From: Bremia lactucae
Lineage: Eukaryota; Oomycota; Peronosporomycetes; Peronosporales; Peronosporaceae
DNA length: 64,000 nt
Reading direction: 5' to 3'
Assembly: GCF_004359215.1 (NCBI RefSeq)
Contig: NC_090615.1
Location: forward strand, 6,830,429 to 6,894,428
In this document: positions 55,525 to 64,000 of the stretch, piece by piece
Numbering within the stretch: the stretch's first letter is position 1
Layout of the letters: the number at the start of each line of letters is the position of its first letter
Made by a program: the position numbers and the translations under genes
Notes under the pieces: generated by a model
Databases searched by the model: none
Told to the model about the DNA's origin: nothing
Seen by the model: only the letters and a program-made list of their open reading frames with translations

Positions 55525-57988
55525 AATACTTCTTCGTAGTTTGAAGCTTGTTCTCCATTGTCGTCTGCGGTAAAACAATAGAACGAATTGTCTTCTCCCT
55601 CGAAGTCGTCCAAATTAAAGTGGCCGCGGCGAAGGTTGGGAGACTCTTGTTCGTAGCGCACTACACCGCGTTTCTTACGAATTGGTCGCATCATCCCCTC
55701 TTCTTCGCCGTCTCTTCCAGACGTGCTTGATGCTCGAGTGAGAACCTGACCTTAAAAACTGGACTCGTTTTGGCTATTACGAATCGGATCAAGGCAAGCT
55801 CGAAGTGGCGGAGTCCGAAGCCTTTCATCATTTGCTGGAGCCTCCAAACCGTTGTCGTCAAGTGTCGACGTCTCTAAATTCTCTTCATCTTCAATGATGT
55901 CGATAATTCGCTCGTCTTCCCTTTTTATTGCCTTCGAACTGGAATGCTCAGCAAATGTCACGCTTTTTGAAATTATGATAGAGCCGTCATCCGCGTTAAG
56001 TAGTCGGTACGCCTTGCGATCCTTTGCATAGCCAAGAAATTAACATTTCACGCCCGAATCGTCCAGCTTCTTTCGTTTCTCCTGTGTAACATGCGCGTAG
56101 CATTGCGAACCAAACACGCGCATGTGATCGATGCGCGGCTTTCGCTTAAACAACATCTCGGACGGACTTGACTGCTTGTTCGACGAGTTTGGAACCACGT
56201 TCAGAATGTCTGCTGCTGTCATTCAAGCTTCGCACCAGTAAGACTTGTCGAGACCGCTGTCCTTCAGCATGCAGCGCGTCATCTCTACCAGAGTACGATT
56301 CATGCGCTCTGCCATGCCGTTCTGCTCAGGATTGTATGGAACTGTGTACTCTTGCTTGATGAATTTCTCTTTGCAGAAACTGTCCATTGCTGCGTTTCGG
56401 TACTCGCCACCGTTGTCACTTCGACTGACCTTGATCTTAGTCCCAGACACTATCTTGATCTCCCGGTTAAATCTTGTGAACGCGCTCATGACTTCACTCT
56501 TCTTTCGCAACGGATAAACCGTCACGTACCGGCTCTTCATCATGATGAAGCTCACAACGTACTTAAAGCCGGATCTTGAAGCTGAAGTGATTGGTCGAAG
56601 CATATTGGAGCACACGATACCGTCAAAACGCGCACTCTTCCTGAGTCCCTTGTCTTCCTCGCTTGCCTTGAATGACTTGCGCACTTGCTTGGACGTTGCG
56701 CATACGTCACACACGACGTCGGTCTTCATTTCCACGCCTTTGATCCTTCCATTCTTGATCATACCACTAATCGTCCCGTACGATGCGTGACTCAGTCTTC
56801 TGTGCCATAGCTCGCTCTCATATGCGGCTACGTGACATTCCGCACCAGCCTCAACGTTGAGGTACATCAGGAAGCCCTGCTTCCTTCCAGTGACAACTTG
56901 TGCCCCGCCCCGCTTCACAACGCACTCGTTGCGCGTGATCTCTACTGTCATTTTTCGCGCTGATGCAGCCGTAAGCGAGAATGAATTCTTTGACAGACCT
57001 TCGATATGGAGAGTGTTCTCGAGGCGAGCGTCGATCCAAGCATGACCGGTCCAAACGCGCAGCTTCACCGTTCCGTGACCGGTGACCTTGAGCTTCACAT
57101 TACTCTTCGCGCTTGATATACTGCGCGCCTGGCACACTTCCTCATACTCCACAAAAGCTTTTCGGTCCTTGCACATGTTTGCAGCTGCGCCACTGTCCAT
57201 AATCAGCAGTCGCTGACGGACTCTTCGCTAGCATTAAATGCGACGTTAAAGTGGTCGTGTCCTCCTTCTCGAGTTTCTTTTGGTTCACGACTTGAACGGC
57301 AATCCCTAGCATGGTGGCCGACCTTGCCACAGTTAAAACACGCTCCTGAAGGTTTCTTAGTACGCCGTTCTTGCTGCTTCTTGGGGTGCTGTTTGCCGTT
57401 TCTCTTACTTGTGTAAAGGGCCGTTGCTTCTTCCACCCGTGCCGTGTCCTTGTGCCGCACTTCATCAGCAATCAACTTTCTCACGAGGTCGGTGAAATTA
57501 AAATATGACACCGACATGCGAAACGCCTGCATTAAGTTCTCGTAGCTTGCAGGCAGATTCCTCAGCATCACTGCACATACGTCCTCTTCACTTGGCCCGC
57601 AGTTAACGCTAATCATCTTCATGACTAGGTCTTCAAGCTCTGTCATGTGACCACTGATGCTTGAAGCTGTATCCTTAAACGACGCAAGCTTCTATTTTAA
57701 GCCAAAGTCGATTCACCATGTCTTGTGTGCGATAAAACTTCGCCAGCCTTCCTCCCGCCTCTCTCGCCGTCGTCGCGTCGATAATGTGCATCAATTGCGC
57801 GTCACTCAGATTCAGCGCGATCGCGGCGTGCGCTTGCTGCTCCTTTACTGCATTCGGAGCGTCTACACCGGAGACAGCTCCCACAACCCTTTGAACATGA
57901 GGTACATCTTCATCTTGTAGCTCCAAAGCACGTCGTTTGAGCCGTTAAAAGGCTCAATCTTGAAGCTGGAGTTGTTGCTTGGGCTCAT
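55525..57988 (-). mobile_element. Truncated Ty1/copia retrotransposon (gag, protease, integrase)
   Basis: Minus strand. Gag starts at an ATG at 57988 (MSPSNNSSFKIEPFNGSND) and continues after a frameshift near 57870 (LSDAQLMHIIDATTAREAGG). After another frame change it reaches 57646-57203, with the CCHC knuckle CFNCGKVGHHARDC. Protease begins MDSGAAANMC (57200). The integrase pre-domain (ELWHRRLSHASYGTISGMI) and C-x2-C (DVVCDVC) follow, then the core (VSFIMMKSRYVTVYPL; SRSDNGGEYRNAA; EQNGMAERMNRTLVEM) down to 56223 and, past a stop, 56040. The linker to RT is readable to about 55530 (EDNSFYCFTADDNGEQASNY). RT and RNase H of the copia type are missing, replaced by gypsy sequence. The open frame 57200-56223 is uninterrupted, so this insertion is fairly recent. 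Confidence 0.88.
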
Positions 57989-58244
57989 AACCTGTTATAT
58001 TGCATAACGCTATGAGCTTGAAGATGGGCTTACGGTCGAGATTGCAAACCGGAAAGTAATTTATATTTTGAGTATATCTCAATCCTACCGTTAACTTTAT
58101 CCTACCGTTAATTCTTTCCTATCGTTCGCTGCGCCCCCTTTCCCACATATCTGGATTACCATAAAATAAAGGACGTCCTTGTTTGGCCGTACAGTGCTGG
58201 TAAATCCCAAACACCAGTTCCCGAAGGTTTTACGTTTTGTCTTT
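57989..58244. other. Leader upstream of the copia gag
   Basis: About 255 bp with no gene. It includes short imperfect tandem units (CCTACCGTTAA at about 58083 and 58101). By position it should contain the copia primer-binding site and the end of its 5' LTR, but I cannot delimit an LTR because no second copy is in the window. Confidence 0.35.
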
Positions 58245-58305
58245 GCCGGGTATCGAAACGGTGACCTGTGGGATGCACCGCCATGCCTTACCCAACTGAG
58301 CCACA
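58245..58305 (-). repeat. tRNA-like segment, SINE candidate, with pol III A and B boxes
   Basis: On the minus strand, TGGCTCAGTTGG (58303-58292) fits the tRNA A box and GTTTCGATACC (58259-58249) fits the B box with one deviation from GGTTCGANNCC. Spacing is about 32 bp between boxes, within the tRNA range. The anticodon arm does not pair well and no acceptor stem closes, so it is not a functional tRNA. The sequence continues on the minus strand for about 150 bp of non-tRNA DNA, as in tRNA-derived SINEs. Confidence 0.45.
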
Positions 58306-58429
58306 ACACACGATAAACTCCACATACAAATTCTCCGTATTATTCTTGTCATACGATCCCTTGTCATATTTTTCTTATACACGCATATGCATAAAGCGCA
58401 ACACTTTCGATGAACACATCAATCTTCAA

Positions 58430-58875
58430 CATTATGGCATCGTCCAGCTCGACAAACCATCTCAAGAGGGAGTCTTCTTCGACTCCCCTATACTTAGAGA
58501 TGTTAATCGTTAAAGGTTTCGGGACGACGTGTATGCGTCATCCAGGTATAGGGGTATGTACCTGTTGTAACCTCAACAGTTCTGCCTGTTGAGAGCCTTG
58601 CTGATTCAGCAAGGCTACCTTCTCCTACACCTCGTCAAGTTCATCTTGTATGAACTTGGCGATGGCTGAATGGAGGGCATCTTTGTCCAAACCGGACAGC
58701 ATGGCCAAGATGGCATCGTTCCCTACGGTCGAACTCATTCGTTCGACCGCACTCCTTTTTATGTCACTTAGAAAGGAGTTGCTTTCACGCAAAACGTGAT
58801 GCGTATTCTCACTATCATCTGAGATGTCGATGTTAGATGAAGGAAATGTGGTCCTTGGACGGACTACAAAGTGCT
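58430..58875 (-). pseudogene. Gypsy gag N-terminal fragment
   Basis: Minus strand from an ATG near 58732: STVGNDAILAMLSGLDKDA, then AIAKFIQDELDEV, a stop, EKVALLNQQGSQQAELLRLQQ. This matches the coiled gag N-terminus of the copies at 37741 and 61730. TGGTAGCACTTTG (58880-58868), next to the LTR end, marks the primer-binding site. The rest of gag is replaced after about 58430. Confidence 0.65.
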
Positions 58876-58881
58876 ACCAGG

Positions 58882-59303
58882 TGTATCGGCGCACTGCGAC
58901 TTGTACTGCTTCAGTTGCGAGTGGTGCCTTACGTCACTTCACGTACACTAGTACGTGCAGAGGAAGACTTCTCTTTAAGACAATTACCTTAAAGAGGGTT
59001 AAATGAAACTGTACTAATATAGTTATGTTTTTTTTTCTTTTTTCTATCTGTTAATGCTTACTTGATTATAAACTAATACTAAACATGCAATTGAAATCTT
59101 ATCTGACTCTCTCTCTCTTTGTTAACGTTTACAGCTGATTAGTCTGCGGTATAAATATATATAACGGCTTATACCTATCTATGGATAAGAAATCCGAGCA
59201 TTACTATATAAAGTAATATTTTCCAAATATTCTCTACCTTTTAGATAATATATTAATTAACAACCTCAAGTATTAATATCATGTAGCGATACACGCTGTT
59301 ACA
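58882..59303 (-). repeat. 5' LTR, gypsy family B
   Basis: A 422-bp minus-strand LTR starting TGTAACAGCGTGTATCGC (59303) and ending CGCCGATACA (58882), followed by the primer-binding site and gag. The first half matches 50631-50862. The second half resembles the family A LTR end, showing that the two families are related. Confidence 0.7.
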
Positions 59304-59879
59304 GTGTCTGTGTCATCATCATGAGTGTCGCATCGAATACAGCAAGAGCAGGTGCCGCAACCTCAAATAACAAGCGATTTCGTCGTGTGGATGTCGATGT
59401 CGGCCGTTCCCTTGACCGTACCAATAAAAAAATTGGGTCTTGTATAGCGTGATACACACCTTGGCCAACTTCTTCAAGAATCTGTTTGATGATGTGTTGG
59501 TTACTCGGAACTTCCGCCTCATATCGATCTTGTGAGTGGCAAGATTTTGCGCAATGGCACTCTGTTGATGTTGATATTGCTGGGTTTTGTTGTGATATCT
59601 TCGATTGCGTCGAAGTCTTTCACAGCAAATTATGAACTGCTTTCTTCGATATTCATGAATTTATGAGAACAAGAAATAACCATATTACCTGTAAAGGTAC
59701 CCGTGCATGCGCGTAGCCCGTGTAGATCTACAATAACATACAAAACATTAATACTGTCATCGACATCTCCGAAAGGTAATACCTACCGTTTAATAGCTTG
59801 CTTTGATTGAAAGATGGGGCCAAAGCATATTGTAGGACGCGAAACACTACATTATCGAAGATAATGGGCAAGCTGACAG
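59304..59879. other. Unrecognised sequence between gypsy remnants
   Basis: About 575 bp. On the plus strand a short frame from an ATG near 59320 reads SVASNTARAGAATSNNKRF and, after a shift, TLANFFKNLFDDVLVTRNF, which looks like protein-coding remains but belongs to no family I recognise. It could be a captured host exon or part of another element. Confidence 0.3.
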
Positions 59880-60230
59880 GCCTTTGACTCGAGCCCCAGA
59901 TTCGGCACGTGGTGGCTCAAATCTTTGCCTGAGTCGGGTGTTCAAGACCTCATACGACTCAAAAACCAATAAATCGCGAAGCTTGAGTTGTGAGGCCCAA
60001 TTGTCACGTCCGGCTAAGTTCATCTGTGTTCGGAGTTAACAGTATGGCGCCAACGACTGGCCCGCCTATGACCGAACTCATTTGTGCGCTCTCCTTTCAA
60101 GGTCACTCAAATGAGTTAACCTTTCATGCATTGCGCGATAGCTTCTTGAGCTTGAAAGCTCCCTCATTCTTCACCCAACATGTCCATGTTGGATGTAACG
60201 TGCATAAACCGTTGAACGGACTACCAAGTG
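59880..60230 (-). pseudogene. Gypsy family A gag remnant with internal deletion
   Basis: Minus strand: the gag start MSSVIGGPVVGAILLTPNTDEL (60076 downwards) jumps directly to NLAGRDNWASQLKLRDLL, which in the copy at 30146 lies more than 100 residues later. After FEPPRAESGARV the homology ends near 59880. The deletion is in frame. Confidence 0.65.
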
Positions 60231-60238
60231 CTACCAGG

Positions 60239-60738
60239 TGTAACGGTGCACCCTTTACTAGTACTTTAACAGTACTAGACAACCTACACTGATTACAGTG
60301 AAGGTGGGGTGGATCGGTTACTTCACGAACACGACGTGCAGAGGAAGAATACAGGTAATTAAGTAGTCGTAGCTACCAAAGGTTAGTTCTAAGGCTTTAG
60401 AATAGGAGACATTAAAACAGTATTAATATATTAAGTTCCTACGTAAGAACTTCTATCTTCTACTAGCTCAAATATTTAAAGAGCTAACTGTTTATGACGC
60501 CTACTTGCGCACCACACAATTGTGTCGTGTGACGATTGGCGGGGTTGATCCAAACTTAAATCTACCAATCAATAGAACGAATGTTTGATTGCGCCAATAT
60601 CACCAAATTTGGAATTATTCGAAATATTAAGTAACTAATCAATAAAGGCAATAATTTTGTTTATTTCCTTTTATGAAAAATAATATCTGTTATTCCTCTT
60701 ATCGGATATAATTGTTATATAACGGACACCCCGCTATG
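60239..60738 (-). repeat. 5' LTR, gypsy family A (left arm of a head-to-head pair)
   Basis: About 500 bp on the minus strand, from CATAGCGGGGTGTCC (60738) to GGTGCACCGTTACA (60239), followed inside by CCTGGTAGCACTTGG. It is a full-length member used here to define the family A LTR. The plus-strand copy at 61085-61575 is its close relative in opposite orientation. Confidence 0.75.
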
Positions 60739-61084
60739 AAATTCTGTACAGGCGAAGACGCTTGGCAAAACGTTTTAGTGTGCATCGTGGCTGACGGTCG
60801 TCAGCAAATACACGATGAGATCTTAAACCCATTGGACCGTAGAACGAGGACTTGCCAACGATCAATAGTGCCGGCATTGGTGCCCCCCCCCGCCCCAGTG
60901 CCACTTTTACTTTTATGCACACGCTGCCGCTATCTACGAAAGTCAAAATAAGTTACCCCTATCCAAGCGATACTTGCTTTGAAGGATCGTAAGGGCAGTA
61001 TACTTGACTCGCACCACTAGTTCGTCAATGCGTTTGCGGAACAGATTCAGCCGAAGTTCACAGCACTGATGGATGTTGGTACTA
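60739..61084. other. Spacer between two head-to-head LTRs
   Basis: 346 bp that belong to neither LTR. It contains a C-rich run (about 60882-60898). Short open frames on both strands (for example 60946-60734 minus) carry no recognisable domain. Confidence 0.35.
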
Positions 61085-61575
61085 TGAAACGGGGTGTCCG
61101 GTTACATAAATCTTATTTTCTATAAAAGAAATAATAAATACAATTTCATATGAGAGGAAATTGACAAAGAAGTACAGTTTCTTAAAATTATAAACTTTGT
61201 ACCTAATAGTTCCAATATTACCATATTTGGTATTTTGACGCAATAAGACATTGGTTATATTGATTAATTGATTTAAAATCGTGTCTCATGACAATTTTGC
61301 GGCGCGCAAGTAGGAGCCATGCATAGTTTGTTATTAACATAATAAAGTTAGTAGTAGATAGAAGATCATTGCGTAGGACCTTAATATATTTATGCAGTTT
61401 GCTGTCTCCTATTCCAAAGCCTTAGAACTAACCTTTGGTAGCTACGACTACTAAGTCAACTGTAATCTTCCTCCGCACGTCGTGTTCGTGAAGTAACCGA
61501 TCAACCTCACCTTCTCTGTAATCAGTGCAGGTTGTCTAGTACTGCTATAGTACTAGCAAAGGGTGCACCGTTGCA
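61085..61575 (+). repeat. 5' LTR, gypsy family A (right arm of the head-to-head pair)
   Basis: 491 bp starting TGAAACGGGGTGTCC and ending GGTGCACCGTTGCA, followed by CCTGGTAGCACTTCG, the presumed primer-binding site. It leads into a plus-strand gag. The TGTA terminus is mutated to TGAA. Confidence 0.75.
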
Positions 61576-63160
61576 CCTGGTAGCACTTCGTAGTCCGTTC
61601 AACGGTCCATGCACGTTACATCCAACATGGACATGTTGGGTGAAGAATGAGGTAGCTTTCAAGCTCAAGTAGCTATCGCGCCATGCATGAAAGGTTTACT
61701 CATTTGAGTGACCCTAAAAAGGAGAGCGCACAAATGAGTTCGGTCATAGGTGGGTCACCCGTTGGCGCTAAACTGTTCACTCTGAACACAGATGAACAAC
61801 ATGCGGCCATAGCCGAGTTCATACAACATGAACTCGACGAAACTTAAGAGAAAGTAGCCTTGCTTCACCAGCTAGGGTATCAACACGCGGAGGTATTGAG
61901 AAAACAGGGTACTCAATAGTTTAAACCGTTGAGACAGCAGCATTTACATGCTGTAACGGGCCGGCGCTTCCACATCGACCAGAATGCTTTAAGATAGAAA
62001 TATTTAGGTTTAAGGCAGTCGAAGGCGACTCATTTTCAAGATGGTTCGTCGAATTACACGACGACATTAAAGCTCGTCGCATCAATGATGATGCGACAAA
62101 AGTGAAATTTAGCATATTCAACTTAGCCGGACGTGCCAATTCTTGGCCTTTCAGCTCAAGCTTCGCGATTTATTGGTTTTTGAGTCGTATGAAATCTTGA
62201 ATACCCGACCCATGCAAAGATATGGCCGCCATGTTCCGAATCTAGGGCTTGAGTCGAGCTCCTAGATTTTAAAGCAGGGCAAGCGCGACCCACAATCTTA
62301 TGCCCAGCATACACGATACCTGGTCAGTTGTATCGTGAGTCATTCGATTGATGAACAAACACAGGTGACTGTGTTTATTAAAGTTCTTGTAAACGGTCCT
62401 GTCAAGACACACCTGTTCCGGCTTGATCTAGAGCTGCTCGACCAAGCGCTCGCTACAGCAGAGCAGGAGGACTTCAGTTTTATAACAGGATTTCGTCCAC
62501 TCAAAAGCTTATCGTCCTTCGAGACGACAAGAAAACGAGGTTCGGAATCTATGGACCTTTCGTATGAGAAAAGCGAGAAACCACGCAAATCAAATTACAA
62601 ACGATTGCAAAAATGTAACCGTTGTCTATATGTGTAGTGCCCCATGGGCAGTGCCTAGAAACACTGAGCGAAACGATCATGACCTCCCGCTAGGAACAGC
62701 GGAGGACGCGGATTCGGCACTGTTGCGATATCGCAACGGCGAGGCGGTTCGTCAAAAAATGGTCGGGGTCAGTAGGTGCTGAGCGCCCTACTGATCCATC
62801 AACGGCTAAAGAACTTGCAGGCGTTTTGACAAAAGTTGCTTTCACACACAAACATTGTCTGTAACTGCCCCAGGTGATGAGGTTAACCTCATCACCTTGA
62901 TAATAAAGTAGCAAATAAATTGCCACTTAAGTCTCTAGTCGATTTTGGGGCGTCGATCGACGATAACTGCTATAAAATTGCAGGCTTAAGTTCGTTGAGT
63001 GCAGTATACCTATAACAAGGTTGACAGTTCGCCTAGCAACATGCACATCTGTAACAGTAAATAAACGTGTAGTTAGTATTTAGTACACGTTAAAGAGTAA
63101 ACAGCAGGATGATGGTTGTATCCTACTTGATTTGATGTCATCCTTTGATTAAAATGGCTC
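61576..63160 (+). pseudogene. Gypsy family A gag and protease remnant
   Basis: The gag ATG near 61734 (MSSVIGGSPVGAKLFTLNTDEQ) continues as FIQHELDET before a stop. Capsid pieces follow at 61980-62200 (FKAVEGDSFSRWFVELHDDIKA; FNLAGRANSWPF) and 62300-62500 (IDEQTQVTVFIKVLVNGPV; then TAEQEDFSF). A nucleocapsid remnant is near 62610 (KCNRCLYVCSAP, the knuckle shortened), and the linker at 62700-62760 (DADSALLRYRNGEAV). A decayed protease is near 62930-63150 (LVDFGASID; Phe where the DSG/DTG Ser or Thr should be). Stops in every segment show that it is inactive. Confidence 0.7.
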
Positions 63161-63525
63161 AGAAAATAAAAGCCATGTTTAAATTGGCAGCATCAAGCCG
63201 TGACGATGCCTGTCTCTCGTTCAACAGCGGTGTACCGATGAACGCCTTGGAGCGCCCACAAGCGTGTGGGTGTCCTACGAGAGATTGCGATGGCCTCACT
63301 TATGGTTCGGTCGTTTACACGAATCCACAAGATCTCAGTGTGAATACCCATCATAAAGTGGAGTAAGATCCCGACAGTGTGCCCAAGCACAGGCAGCGTC
63401 AAAGTTCAAACACTCAAATAAGATAAGTGGTACGAAACAAGGATGCTTGCTTGAAAAGCAACTGCCAAGAGAATTTAAAACGCCTGTGTATTGGAGGCAA
63501 AAGTCCTAGATCGACTGAAGAGTCG

Positions 63526-63687
63526 ATCCTAGAGGACTCACTGTGGATGCGCGACCACAGCTAGAGGCAATTAGGTAGGATAGTCCCCGACACAGGTTTC
63601 GGGGTAGTCCCCGACACAGGTTTCGGGGACTATCCTACCTAATTGCCTCTAGCTGTGGTCGCGCATCCACAGTGAGTCCTCTAGGAT
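63526..63687. repeat. Perfect 65-bp inverted repeat with tandem core
   Basis: The arms 63526-63590 and 63623-63687 are exact reverse complements over 65 bp by direct comparison, separated by 32 bp. The centre also consists of two identical 24-bp direct units (63581-63604 and 63605-63628; TAGTCCCCGACACAGG then TTTCGGGG), each able to fold on itself. The related gag-pol copy at 13050-13130 has no such palindrome, so it arose after insertion. Confidence 0.9.
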
Positions 63688-63699
63688 TTAAACCTGTGT

Positions 63700-64000
63700 C
63701 AAAGGGGTTCCCAGATACCTTCAGAATTAAGTTTTAAAGAGATAACTGAGACGTTAAATGTCTTAGTAAACAACGGATCAAGTGTAGGCGCTTATACACT
63801 TGACATGATAGAGCCTCCGAAGTCAGCTTCGTAGATAACTCAATTGCCAACGATTAACCGAAACGGTTTTTGCGCGTCTGCGCAGTGGCAAAGTCAAGCA
63901 GATCTGCGTACTTGTCACAGATCACAACTACGTGGCCGATATTCTGTCGGCAGTAGTATTTCCTGAGAACAAACGGGTTCTCAGCAGCTCGTCGATAGAC
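63700..64000 (+). pseudogene. Gypsy family A PR-RT linker, cut by window end
   Basis: Plus strand: TETLNVLVNNGSSVGAYTLDM (about 63750-63810), then EPPKSAS, a stop, and QLPTINRNGF. It continues in other frames to the window end with pieces matching 13200-13400 (ADIRSVVVF-like). It belongs to the element starting at 61085; RT would begin beyond 64000. Confidence 0.65.

Noticed and set aside
58245..58320. Functional tRNA gene on the minus strand
   Set aside because: A and B boxes are present, but the acceptor stem does not close and the anticodon arm pairs poorly, so I list it only as a SINE candidate.
1..64000. RXLR or Crinkler effector genes expected in Peronosporales
   Set aside because: I found no open frame with a signal peptide followed by RXLR-EER, or by an LFLAK-type motif, that was not explained by a retroelement or a shadow frame.
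1..64000. CRISPR arrays, rRNA genes and bacterial operons
   Set aside because: No regularly spaced repeats, rRNA-like sequence or Shine-Dalgarno-led gene strings were seen. The gene structures are eukaryotic.

Overview
The window looks like oomycete nuclear DNA (Phytophthora or downy-mildew type). The genes are compact. Where introns are present they are short, 44-83 bp at the boundaries I infer, with GT-AG ends. Two gene islands sit inside wrecked Ty3/gypsy, Ty1/copia and LINE retroelements of the kind that fill Peronosporales genomes. A run of exactly 100 Ns (50863-50962) shows that this is an assembled scaffold. The assignment rests on gene structure and repeat style, not on a database search.

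Layout. 1-15266: layered Ty3/gypsy debris. It holds a minus-strand gag/protease element with its 5' LTR, an older plus-strand element with paired LTRs, a minus-strand pol remnant, and an internally deleted plus-strand element whose 3' LTR is split by a solo LTR. 15590-25737: gene island 1, with a LarC-like nickel-cofactor protein, a membrane-anchored short-chain dehydrogenase, SRP receptor beta, the CAF1 deadenylase, a zinc-knuckle protein with a probable mitochondrial presequence, and 5-oxoprolinase. 26013-38169: a LINE remnant followed by two gypsy elements fused tail to tail. 38383-49978: gene island 2, with a P2-type cation ATPase, two apparently paralogous tandem membrane proteins of unknown function, and an unknown multi-exon protein with a C-terminal membrane segment. 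50300-64000: gypsy copies, a truncated copia element, a tRNA-like SINE candidate, and head-to-head LTRs leading into a plus-strand gag/protease cut by the window end.

The host genes are mainly housekeeping (glutathione cycle, secretory targeting, mRNA decay, ion transport) and do not form an obvious pathway. Neighbours alternate strand with very short gaps (65-310 bp), so several pairs share a divergent promoter region or have converging 3' ends. The most unusual protein is the LarC homologue, which has a large His-rich insert and sits beside a retroelement LTR.

The best candidate for an undescribed system is a conserved accessory reading frame of the gypsy elements. It lies between integrase and the 3' LTR on the opposite strand, begins MATNK, and ends in a charged coiled-coil region. 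I see pieces of it in four copies, each always antisense to its own element.
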